Shown piece by piece: positions 9,184 through 16,712 of a DNA stretch of 36,570 bases; the stretch's first letter is position 1, and each line of letters starts with the position of its first letter. A model generated the notes under the pieces. It was not told the DNA's origin and did not search any database. It worked only from the letters and a program-made list of their open reading frames with translations. The DNA comes from Candidatus Neomarinimicrobiota bacterium (GTDB taxonomy: Bacteria; Fidelibacterota; Marinisomatia; Marinisomatales; S15-B10): the NCBI GenBank assembly GCA_012964825.1, contig DTTI01000026.1, forward strand, positions 4,453 to 41,022, given 5' to 3'. Made by a program: the position numbers and the translations under genes.

Positions 9184-12100
9184 ATGAAAAGAATAGCAGT
9201 CTCGGTTTGGATTTTGGCAACAGGCATAACCTTTGGTCAGCTTGATATAAATAAGCTGAAAAATATGAAAGCGAGAAGCATTGGCCCTGCCGGCATGAGT
9301 GGCCGGGTTACAGCCATCGATGTGGTTCTTTCAAATCCTGATATTATATATGTTGGTACGGCCTCAGGCGGATTGTGGAAATCAGAGAGTGGGGGTATTG
9401 ACTGGACTCCTATTTTTGATGATCAAAAAGCAGCATCTATAGGAGATGTTACAATCGATCAATCAAATCCTGACGTTGTGTGGGTGGGCTCAGGAGAAGG
9501 GAATCCCAGAAACAGTCAAACCAGCGGATATGGTGTCTACAGAAGTTTGGATGGAGGAAAAAACTGGGACTATATGGGGCTTGGTGAAACAAGGAATATT
9601 CACCGAGTCATTCTTGATCCCAGGGATTCAGATGTTATCTATGTGGGCGCTCAAGGGTCTGCCTGGGGTGACAGTAAAGACCGGGGTGTTTTCAAAACTC
9701 TTGACGGTGGTAAAACCTGGGAAAAAATTCTATATGTGAATGAAAAGACGGGTATTGGAGAGTTAGTTGTAGACCCCTTCAATCCCAATAAGCTTATCGC
9801 TGGGATGTGGGAGTTTCGCAGGTCTCCATGGTTCTTTAAGTCTGGTGGGGAAGGCTCTGGTATGTATGTCACTTTCGATGGCGGTAAAAACTGGGAAAAA
9901 CGGACAAGCAAAAATGGCCTACCCAAAGGAGAGCTGGGACGTATGGGAATTGCCATCGCCCGCAGCAATCCTGACATTATTTATGCCCTTGTTGAATCAA
10001 AGAAAAATGCCCTCTACAAATCGGAAGACGGAGGCTTCAACTGGAAAAAAGTAACCGAAAAAAATGTTGGGGGCCGCCCCTTTTACTATGCTGAAATATA
10101 TGTAGATGTTGTAAATGAAAACCGACTCTATAATCTCCACAGTACTGTGACTGTTAGCAATGACGGTGGCAATACCTTCTCTCAGCTCATGACAGCATAC
10201 GGGGAGGCTGGTGTTCATCCGGATCACCATGCTTTCTGGGGCCATCCCGAAAACCCCAATTTCCTTATGGAGGGCAATGATGGTGGACTCAATATTTCCA
10301 GAGACCGGGGTAAAACATGGCGTTTTGTTGAAAATTTGCCGCTGGCGCAGTTCTATCATATTAATTATGACATGGAATGGCCATATAATGTTTACGGTGG
10401 AATGCAGGACAACGGTTCTTGGCGTGGGCCTGCATATGTGTGGCGTTCAGGAGGCATCAGGAATGCCTACTGGGAGGAGTTGTTTTTTGGTGACGGGTTC
10501 GATGTGGTGCCCCATCCGGGGAATTCCCGATTCGGCTATGCCATGAGCCAGGGTGGCAACGTGGGCCGGTACGACCTTATTACCGGCCATACCCAGACCA
10601 TCAAGCCTGTTCATCCCGAAATGGAAAAACTCCGGTTTAACTGGAACGCCGGAATTGCTCAGGACCCATTCGATGAAAACACTATTTATTATGGAAGTCA
10701 GTATTTGCATAAAAGCCGTGATAGGGGTGAGAACTGGGAAGTCATTTCCTCTGATTTGACTACAAATGATCAAGAAAAACAAAAGCAACTTGAGTCAGGT
10801 GGTCTTACCTATGATGTAACAGGTGCAGAGAATTTCACAACCATTATTGCTATTGCACCCAGCCCTGTTGAAGAAGGCATTATTTGGGTGGGGACGGACG
10901 ATGGAAACGTTCAGTTGACACAGGATGGTGGCAAAACATGGACAGATCTCACAAATAGATTCACGGGAGTTCCAAAGGGGAGCTGGGTGCCTCAGATTAC
11001 GGCATCCACCTATAATGCAGATGAAGCGTTTGTTGTAATAAACAATTATCGAAGAAATGACTGGAAACCCTACGTTTTCCGCACAACCAACTTCGGGAAA
11101 TCGTGGAGGAAGATTGTAGATGAAGATCAGGTGTGGGGGCATGCACTCAGTGTAGTTCAGGACCCGTTAGAACCCAACCTTATGTTCCTTGGCACAGAGT
11201 TTGGCCTTTATTTATCTATTGATGGTGCAAAGAATTGGACCAAGTGGACACATGGATATCCCACAGTTTCCACTATTGACCTGAAGATTCATCCCAGGGA
11301 ACATGACCTCATCATTGGCACATTTGGCCGGGCGGCATACATCCTTGATGATATTCGCCCTTTGAGAGCGTTAGCTTCAGAGGGGCCAGAAATTCTGAAT
11401 AAGCATCTTCGTTTCTTTAAACCGCCGACAGCCGTATTGGCCATTAACCGGCAGGCTAGCGGCACACGCTTTAACGCTAATGCTATGTTCAGCGGCGAAA
11501 ACCGAGACTGGGGAGCCATGCTCTCTTTTGTCTACAATCCTTCTCCGAAAAAGGAGAAGAAACAAGGAAGTAAAGGAAAAGATGAAGAGGAGTCAGAAAA
11601 AGGAAAAGGCCCCAGCGAGACAAAGAAAGACAAAGTGAAGGTAGAGGTGCTGAACTCTGAAGGCGACGTCATCAGAACACTGCATGCTGAAGTTGACACG
11701 GGACTTAACCGTATTACATGGGGTCTCCGCCGCAAAGGGGTACGTTCCCCTGGCCGTGGGGGTTGGGGGCCTCCCATGGCGAGAGACCGGGAACCGCCAG
11801 GCCCCCCCGTGCTCCCAAGTGACTATACAGTCAGGATCTCTCATGACAAGGATTCAGTAACTCAGGTGGTGAATGTCATCACTGATCCTCGCGTTGATAT
11901 CTATGTGAGAAATCTGGAAGAGCTCCAGCCTCTTCATGACCAGCAGATGAAACTAACGGAAGTCGTCGGGAAAGCAGTGAAACAGTTACAGGAAGCAAAG
12001 GAAGCCATCGACGCAATCAATAAACTCTTAGATCCGAAGGAGAATAAGTCTCATAAGGATTTGAAGAAACAAGGGAAGAAAGTTCAGGATCAGATTGAAG

Positions 12101-12384
12101 AGCTGGAGAGATTGATTATAAATCCGCGCGGCCGTCAAGGCATCGCTAGGAATCCTGACGTTCTTACAGCGCAGGTGGGGGTGTTGAGTCGCTACCTCTA
12201 CAGCAACATTACCGGACGGAACAAGACGCACGACATACTCTTGAAACATGCAGAGAGTGAGACGAAAAGGGTGTTGGAGAAGATAAACGCCTTTTTCGAT
12301 GAGGAGTGGATGGATTATGAAGATGCTGTGGAATCATCCCGGGTGAGTCACTTTAAGGAGTACGAACCTTTAAGAATCAAATAG
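9184..12384 (+). CDS. Large exported Asp-box/BNR propeller protein (VPS10/sortilin-like)
   Basis: Exported 1066-residue protein of the widespread 'WD40/YVTN/BNR-like repeat' family, often labelled glycosyl hydrolase without proof of activity. ATG 9184 is chosen over 9127 because GAGGTG lies 7 nt upstream, it begins a signal peptide (KRIAVSVWILATGITFG), and it avoids overlapping the previous gene. About eleven Asp-box turns (S-x-D-G-G-x-x-W and variants) are visible, e.g. SLDGGKNW, TLDGGKTW, TFDGGKNW, SEDGGFNW, SRDRGKTW, TQDGGKTW and SIDGAKNW, which together suggest two propellers as in VPS10/sortilin-type proteins. A Lys/Glu-rich linker (from about residue 785) leads into a FlgD-Ig-like segment (EVLNSEGDVIRTL), then a Pro/Gly-rich patch and a helical, probably coiled-coil tail from about residue 910. 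It probably binds a ligand or holds a complex in the periplasm or at the outer membrane; no catalytic motif is recognised. Confidence 0.88.
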   Translation: MKRIAVSVWILATGITFGQLDINKLKNMKARSIGPAGMSGRVTAIDVVLSNPDIIYVGTASGGLWKSESGGIDWTPIFDDQKAASIGDVTIDQSNPDVVWVGSGEGNPRNSQTSGYGVYRSLDGGKNWDYMGLGETRNIHRVILDPRDSDVIYVGAQGSAWGDSKDRGVFKTLDGGKTWEKILYVNEKTGIGELVVDPFNPNKLIAGMWEFRRSPWFFKSGGEGSGMYVTFDGGKNWEKRTSKNGLPKGELGRMGIAIARSNPDIIYALVESKKNALYKSEDGGFNWKKVTEKNVGGRPFYYAEIYVDVVNENRLYNLHSTVTVSNDGGNTFSQLMTAYGEAGVHPDHHAFWGHPENPNFLMEGNDGGLNISRDRGKTWRFVENLPLAQFYHINYDMEWPYNVYGGMQDNGSWRGPAYVWRSGGIRNAYWEELFFGDGFDVVPHPGNSRFGYAMSQGGNVGRYDLITGHTQTIKPVHPEMEKLRFNWNAGIAQDPFDENTIYYGSQYLHKSRDRGENWEVISSDLTTNDQEKQKQLESGGLTYDVTGAENFTTIIAIAPSPVEEGIIWVGTDDGNVQLTQDGGKTWTDLTNRFTGVPKGSWVPQITASTYNADEAFVVINNYRRNDWKPYVFRTTNFGKSWRKIVDEDQVWGHALSVVQDPLEPNLMFLGTEFGLYLSIDGAKNWTKWTHGYPTVSTIDLKIHPREHDLIIGTFGRAAYILDDIRPLRALASEGPEILNKHLRFFKPPTAVLAINRQASGTRFNANAMFSGENRDWGAMLSFVYNPSPKKEKKQGSKGKDEEESEKGKGPSETKKDKVKVEVLNSEGDVIRTLHAEVDTGLNRITWGLRRKGVRSPGRGGWGPPMARDREPPGPPVLPSDYTVRISHDKDSVTQVVNVITDPRVDIYVRNLEELQPLHDQQMKLTEVVGKAVKQLQEAKEAIDAINKLLDPKENKSHKDLKKQGKKVQDQIEELERLIINPRGRQGIARNPDVLTAQVGVLSRYLYSNITGRNKTHDILLKHAESETKRVLEKINAFFDEEWMDYEDAVESSRVSHFKEYEPLRIK

Positions 12385-12429
12385 AAAAAGGACAGATTCT
12401 ATTAGTCGACGAAGAGAAGGGAGACTATC

Positions 12430-13458
12430 ATGATTAACAGAAGGAAATTTATCAAAACGTTATCGGCCTTCGGTATCTCACTGCCTGTCATAGGCAGCGG
12501 CGCCGTGACGCCAAAGCCGGCAGCTCGGAAGAACAACCCTGTTATTCTATGCAGTAGGGGAGAGAGTTGGGGGAAGAAAGTGCTGACGCCTGGCTGGGAA
12601 ATTCTCTCCCAAAAAGGATCACTGCTGGATGCGGTGGAAAAATCAGCGAACGTTACCGAGTTGGATCCAGAAGACACCTCTGTGGGCTATGGTGGTCTCC
12701 CCAACGAGCGCGGCGTTGTTCAACTAGATTCCTCCATTATGTTTGGTCCCACCCATAACTGCGGTTCGGTGGCAGCGCTGGAGGGAATCAAAACGCCTTG
12801 CTCTGTAGCACGGTTGGTTATGGAAAGAACCGACCATATACACATAGTGGGAAAAGGCGCTCAGGATTTTGCTGTTGCTCATGGCTTCAAGGTGGAAAAT
12901 CTTCTCACGGAGAAATCGAGAAAGATCTGGTTGCGGTGGAAAGAGAACCTTTCAGACAAGGATGACTGGTTTCCACCCAAAGATGGGGATTATGACATAG
13001 ACAGAACTACTGGTACTATCAATGTTCTTGCCGTGGACAGTGCGGGTGATTTGGCAGGCATTACTACAACTAGCGGCCTTGCTTGGAAAATTCCTGGTCG
13101 GATTGGTGATTCACCCATAATAGGCGCAGGTCTCTTTGTAGATAATGAAGTAGGTGCCGTGGGTGCCACCGGCAGAGGTGAAGAACTGCTCCGTTCATGC
13201 GGTTCTTTTTATGGCGTGGAACAGATGCGAGCAGGCAAGTCACCGCAGGAAGCCTGCGAGGCGGTCTGTCAGCGGATTATTGATATTAATGGTGGTAAAG
13301 ACAAGGTCGATTTCAGCGATAAAATGGTTGCCATGAACAAGGACGGTGAGGTGGGCTGTGCCGCCATCCGCGGAAGCAAAGGGAAAGAGCCGGAAGTGGC
13401 TTACTGGTCAAAGAAAGGGTTTAAAGTTCTGAAGGGGACTTATCTTATAGAGAGTTAA
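12430..13458 (+). CDS. N4-(beta-N-acetylglucosaminyl)-L-asparaginase (glycosylasparaginase)
   Basis: Ntn-hydrolase of the glycosylasparaginase family, 342 residues, expected to split GlcNAc-Asn from N-linked glycoproteins into aspartate and a GlcNAc amine. The N-terminus NRRKFIKT plus a hydrophobic stretch is Tat-like and resembles that of the epimerase two genes upstream. The autocatalytic cleavage site is G195/T196 in TTGTINVLAVD, making Thr196 the nucleophile. Substrate-binding motifs GRIGDSPIIGAGLFVDN and ATGRGEE follow as in characterised enzymes. A GGGAG ribosome binding site precedes the ATG by about 7 nt. The residue before the nucleophile is Gly rather than the Asp of the human and Flavobacterium enzymes, which may affect autoprocessing. 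It fits a pathway that uses glycoprotein debris: peptidases first, this enzyme on the sugar-Asn stub, then permease uptake. Function confident, export probable. Confidence 0.92.
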   Translation: MINRRKFIKTLSAFGISLPVIGSGAVTPKPAARKNNPVILCSRGESWGKKVLTPGWEILSQKGSLLDAVEKSANVTELDPEDTSVGYGGLPNERGVVQLDSSIMFGPTHNCGSVAALEGIKTPCSVARLVMERTDHIHIVGKGAQDFAVAHGFKVENLLTEKSRKIWLRWKENLSDKDDWFPPKDGDYDIDRTTGTINVLAVDSAGDLAGITTTSGLAWKIPGRIGDSPIIGAGLFVDNEVGAVGATGRGEELLRSCGSFYGVEQMRAGKSPQEACEAVCQRIIDINGGKDKVDFSDKMVAMNKDGEVGCAAIRGSKGKEPEVAYWSKKGFKVLKGTYLIES

Positions 13459-13491
13459 TCTCTCTAAATTCTAGACATCCTTAATTATTCT

Positions 13492-13524
13492 AGGAGGTTT
13501 AAAGAAGACTTAAAGGAACCTCCT
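13492..13524 (+). other. Inverted repeat sequestering a Shine-Dalgarno-like sequence
   Basis: Between the asparaginase and permease genes AGGAGGTT (13492-13499) is perfectly complementary to AACCTCCT (13517-13524), with a 17-base loop. The left arm is a near-ideal ribosome binding sequence but has no start codon at normal distance; the permease TTG lies 43 nt further on. No T-run follows, so it is not an obvious intrinsic terminator. It could be an mRNA structure that stabilises the upstream message or controls permease translation. Confidence 0.45.
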
Positions 13525-13541
13525 CCACTGGCATAATCAAA

Positions 13542-15017
13542 TTGATCAACCAAGGGACAGGTCTTACTCGTGAAATAGGTCTAATAGGCCTCACAGCCAC
13601 AGGAATTTGCTCCATGATGGGTGCTGCCATTAATATAGTTCCTATCATGATCCAGCGGAATGTGCCGGGGATTGGTCCCTACGTTATCCATGCTTATCTA
13701 CTGGCAGCTGTTCCTGCTATACTTGCCGCCATGGCTTATGCCATTCTCGGTTCGGCTATGCCCCGGGCAGGAGGCAGTTACATCTATGCTAGTCGAGGGT
13801 TGAATCCTTATCTTGGATTTATAGCAAGTTTTTCTCAATGGTTCGGTCTCTCCATAGCTATCGGGGTGGTTTCTTATGTTATGATACCGTTTATACGGGA
13901 CATTGTAGAAGCCCTGGGCTTGGACGGGGTTGCTCAAACTCTTGACAAGGGTGTGGTTCGAGTGACACTGTCACTGCTCTTTCTTTGGGTTTTCGTCTTT
14001 ATTAACCTACGGGGTGTTCAGCTATATGAGCGAACACTCATCCCTCTCATGTTTCTCATGTTTGCTCTGGGCAGTATTGTTATCGTGGCGGGATTCTCAT
14101 TTAATCACAGTGATTTTGCTGCAGCCACATCTGCTCCTTTAAGAGCGGAAACCGAGACGCAGCCACTTAGAATGAACGTTCTGTTACCTGCAGCTGCAGT
14201 GCTGTTCTCCACTTTCATCGGGTTCGATTCCATTGCACAGGCCGGGGGAGAAGCGAAGGATCCTGGTCGCAATATTCCACTGGCTACGGGGATAGCGGTC
14301 CTTATAGTGGGGTCATTTTATATGTTGTTCACCGCCGCCGTGTATCACGCGGTTCCGTGGACTTATATTGCTCAAAATGCCCAGCAACGTGACCTGACAG
14401 CCCCAGGGCTATTAGGAATTCTTTTGTCACCGGGCTGGACGGTTGCAATCGTGGCTGGGGCGGCCATTGCTCTTATTAATGATCTTCCCGCCATGCTGTT
14501 GGCGGTATCAAGGCTCATGTTTGCCTGGGCTGAAGATGGGGTATTTCCCAAAGCTGTGGCAACTGTGCACCATCGCTGGCACACACCCCACCTTGCTATT
14601 TTCCTCAGTGGTGCTATGGCCACAATGGGCATCCTTGGCAGTCATCTTGCTGGTGATTTTTTCATTGGTGTTGATATACTTGTCACATCCATGCTGGTTA
14701 ATTTTCTATTGATGTGTTTTACTGTTTTTACCCTGCCACACCGGAATAAAACTTTGGCAGGGGAGGTAAAGGTTTTCCCTTCAAGACATGTTCAAATCCC
14801 TCTAGCTTTCGCAGGCGTGTTGACATTGTTTCTTTTTCTGGTGGTTCATATTTGGAAGGACCTGTCATCGCAAGTGGAAGCGTGGTATTTTCATTCCACT
14901 TATATCTGGATCATCGTATTGGCTGTTGCTTCCCTTATTTATTTTCGTGAGCTTTCCTCTCTTGGTCGCAAGGGTGTGGATGTGAAAGAACTCTTCTCAA
15001 CTCTTCCCCCGGAGTAG
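13542..15017 (+). CDS. APC superfamily amino-acid permease
   Basis: Inner-membrane amino-acid/polyamine/organocation transporter, 491 residues with about 12 to 13 hydrophobic segments. The first segment opens with LTREIGLIGLTATGICSMMGAA, the usual unwound helix-1 region of APC carriers, and AMPRAGGSYIYASRGL matches the conserved loop after helix 2. EAKDPGRNIPLA in the middle is another family mark. The only reasonable start is TTG at 13542: the frame is closed by TAA at 13500 and no ATG lies between. It lacks a good ribosome binding site at normal spacing; a hairpin with a sequestered GGAGG lies upstream. As the only transporter of the operon it probably imports amino acids released outside by the peptidases, deacylase and asparaginase. 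Exact substrate cannot be read. The next gene begins 8 nt after the stop. Confidence 0.92.
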   Translation: MINQGTGLTREIGLIGLTATGICSMMGAAINIVPIMIQRNVPGIGPYVIHAYLLAAVPAILAAMAYAILGSAMPRAGGSYIYASRGLNPYLGFIASFSQWFGLSIAIGVVSYVMIPFIRDIVEALGLDGVAQTLDKGVVRVTLSLLFLWVFVFINLRGVQLYERTLIPLMFLMFALGSIVIVAGFSFNHSDFAAATSAPLRAETETQPLRMNVLLPAAAVLFSTFIGFDSIAQAGGEAKDPGRNIPLATGIAVLIVGSFYMLFTAAVYHAVPWTYIAQNAQQRDLTAPGLLGILLSPGWTVAIVAGAAIALINDLPAMLLAVSRLMFAWAEDGVFPKAVATVHHRWHTPHLAIFLSGAMATMGILGSHLAGDFFIGVDILVTSMLVNFLLMCFTVFTLPHRNKTLAGEVKVFPSRHVQIPLAFAGVLTLFLFLVVHIWKDLSSQVEAWYFHSTYIWIIVLAVASLIYFRELSSLGRKGVDVKELFSTLPPE

Positions 15018-15025
15018 GAGGTTGA

Positions 15026-16480
15026 ATGTCTGGACAGGTTGAACAATGTGAACTGGCGTCCGGTTTCTCCATTTCGCGCATTATCACAGGCATGTGGCAG
15101 GTAGCCGACATGGAAAGAGACGGTGCTATCTTGGATCTCCGCAAAACTATCGAAGCCATGAAACCCTATCTGGACGCTGGCTTGTCCACTTTTGATATGG
15201 CCGATCACTACGGATCGGCGGAAGAAATTGCCGGTACTTTTGCCCATGACACGGAAGGAATCCAGTTGCTAACAAAATGGGTACCTGAACCGGGGCCTTT
15301 AAAAGAGCAAGATGTTCGTAATGCAGTGGGAAAAGCCCTGATTCGGACAAAACGTGAAACCATAGACCTCTTTCAATTTCACGCTTGGAATTATGCAGAT
15401 CCGGCCTGGCTTGAAGCCTTGTTCTTTCTGAACGATTTGAAACAAGAGGGTCTTATCAGTCATCTCGGCCTAACCAATTTTGATGGCGCTCATTTGGGTA
15501 TGGTTCTTCATTCGGGAATCCAGGTGGTGTCCAACCAGGTTTCTTATTCTTTAATTGATCAGCGGCCCGTCTTGGATATGACTGAACTTTGTCAGGAGCA
15601 AAGCGTCCGATTGCTGGCGTACGGAACCCTGGCTGGGGGCTTTCTGAGTGAGCGTTGGTTGGATAAGCCAGAACCTAAGATGAGAGATCTCAAAACTTGG
15701 TCTCAAATGAAATATAAACGATTTATTGATGCAGCTGGCGGTTGGGACAAGTTTCAGCAACTGCTTCAGGTTGTCAAAAATGTGGCGATTAAAAGTAATG
15801 TTTCCATCGCCAATGTGGCTTGCCGTTTCGTACTTGATCAGCCTGAAGTCGGAGGCATTATTGTTGGAGCACGTCTTGGGGAAAGTGAACACATTCAGGA
15901 GAATCTCCGAGTTTTTCAATTTTCGCTGGATGATGAAAGTCGAGCAGTCCTAGAGGAGGCAACCAGTCTTTTGACACCCATTCCCGGTAATTGTGGGGAT
16001 GAGTACCGTAAACCTCCTTTCCTTACAGCTTCGGGAGACCTTTCACATCACGTTGAGGCAATCCCTCCGCCTTACGAAACGAGGTCAGGAGGGGATGGTA
16101 GAACCCTAGCCTTGTCCGGTACAGCCTGGGAGTCCATGGCAGGCTACAGCAGGGCTGTGCGGAAAGGTGACAGAATATGGGTATCTGGAACCACGGCGGC
16201 TCACGGCGAGCGTCTCATCGGTGGCAAGGACCCCGCCTCTCAGACACATTTCATTATAGATAAGATTGGAGGGGCCATCCAATCTTTAGGGGGAACCTTG
16301 GCTAATGTGGTGAGGACCCGGGTGTTTATCTCCAATATAGAGCAGTGGGAGGCAGTGGCTCGTGCCCACGGCGAACGGTTCAGGGAAATCCTTCCTGCTA
16401 ATACCTTAGTTCAGGCTTCACTTGTAGGAGAAAAGTATCTTGTGGAGATGGAGGCCGAAGCTCATATCCGGTCAGATTAA
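15026..16480 (+). CDS. Aldo/keto reductase-Rid domain fusion protein
   Basis: Two-domain cytoplasmic protein, 484 residues, with a very strong TAGGAGG ribosome binding site. Residues 1 to about 330 are an aldo/keto reductase with the full catalytic tetrad: Asp57 and Tyr62 (TFDMADHYG), Lys84 (LLTKW) and His119 (FQFHAW). The later GLTNFD strand and the IIVGAR segment, which would bind NADP(H), fit the family. Residues about 355-484 are a RidA/YjgF/UK114 domain (KGDRIWVSGTTAAHG, VVRTRVFISN, VEMEAEAHI). RidA proteins hydrolyse reactive 2-aminoacrylate-type enamines/imines using an Arg near the C-terminus; here that site reads PANTLVQ, so Asn459 replaces it. The domain therefore probably does not act as a classical deaminase and may bind a small amine or imine. 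The location after a permease suggests a step in amino-acid catabolism in which a carbonyl or imine is handled by both domains. Confidence 0.9.
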   Translation: MSGQVEQCELASGFSISRIITGMWQVADMERDGAILDLRKTIEAMKPYLDAGLSTFDMADHYGSAEEIAGTFAHDTEGIQLLTKWVPEPGPLKEQDVRNAVGKALIRTKRETIDLFQFHAWNYADPAWLEALFFLNDLKQEGLISHLGLTNFDGAHLGMVLHSGIQVVSNQVSYSLIDQRPVLDMTELCQEQSVRLLAYGTLAGGFLSERWLDKPEPKMRDLKTWSQMKYKRFIDAAGGWDKFQQLLQVVKNVAIKSNVSIANVACRFVLDQPEVGGIIVGARLGESEHIQENLRVFQFSLDDESRAVLEEATSLLTPIPGNCGDEYRKPPFLTASGDLSHHVEAIPPPYETRSGGDGRTLALSGTAWESMAGYSRAVRKGDRIWVSGTTAAHGERLIGGKDPASQTHFIIDKIGGAIQSLGGTLANVVRTRVFISNIEQWEAVARAHGERFREILPANTLVQASLVGEKYLVEMEAEAHIRSD

Positions 16481-16519
16481 CTGTCTACCACTCCAAAAGG
16501 AGTTTATGACATCAATTTT

Positions 16520-16560
16520 GTGTAAGTGTTTTAAGTAAGAAATACTTCTTGCTTTTACAC
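16520..16560 (+). other. Inverted-repeat structure in the long intergenic gap
   Basis: The 232-nt gap between the reductase-Rid gene and the TonB receptor holds a nested inverted repeat: GTGTAA (16520-16525) with TTACAC (16555-16560) outside, and AAGTA (16533-16537) with TACTT (16543-16547) inside. A smaller ACTCC-AAAA-GGAGT hairpin lies just upstream, near 16491-16502. These could end the first operon or be an operator for the next. I see no convincing -35/-10 pair. Confidence 0.3.
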
Positions 16561-16712
16561 TAGGCTTGGCATCAGATTGCTCTGCTGTGAGATGGAGTCA
16601 GTTTGTATTAACGGCTGTTTCTTGTTTGCTTGACATCAAAAGTTGAATAAGCTTGAGTATTTCATCTCCAGAGGATCATCATTTACCACAAATTAAAAAA
16701 AGAGGTAGAGTC

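Noticed and set aside
9184-12384. Naming the propeller protein a sialidase or glycoside hydrolase
   Set aside because: Asp-box repeats are structural and shared by many non-enzymes; the catalytic Arg triad and Tyr/Glu of sialidases were not identified.
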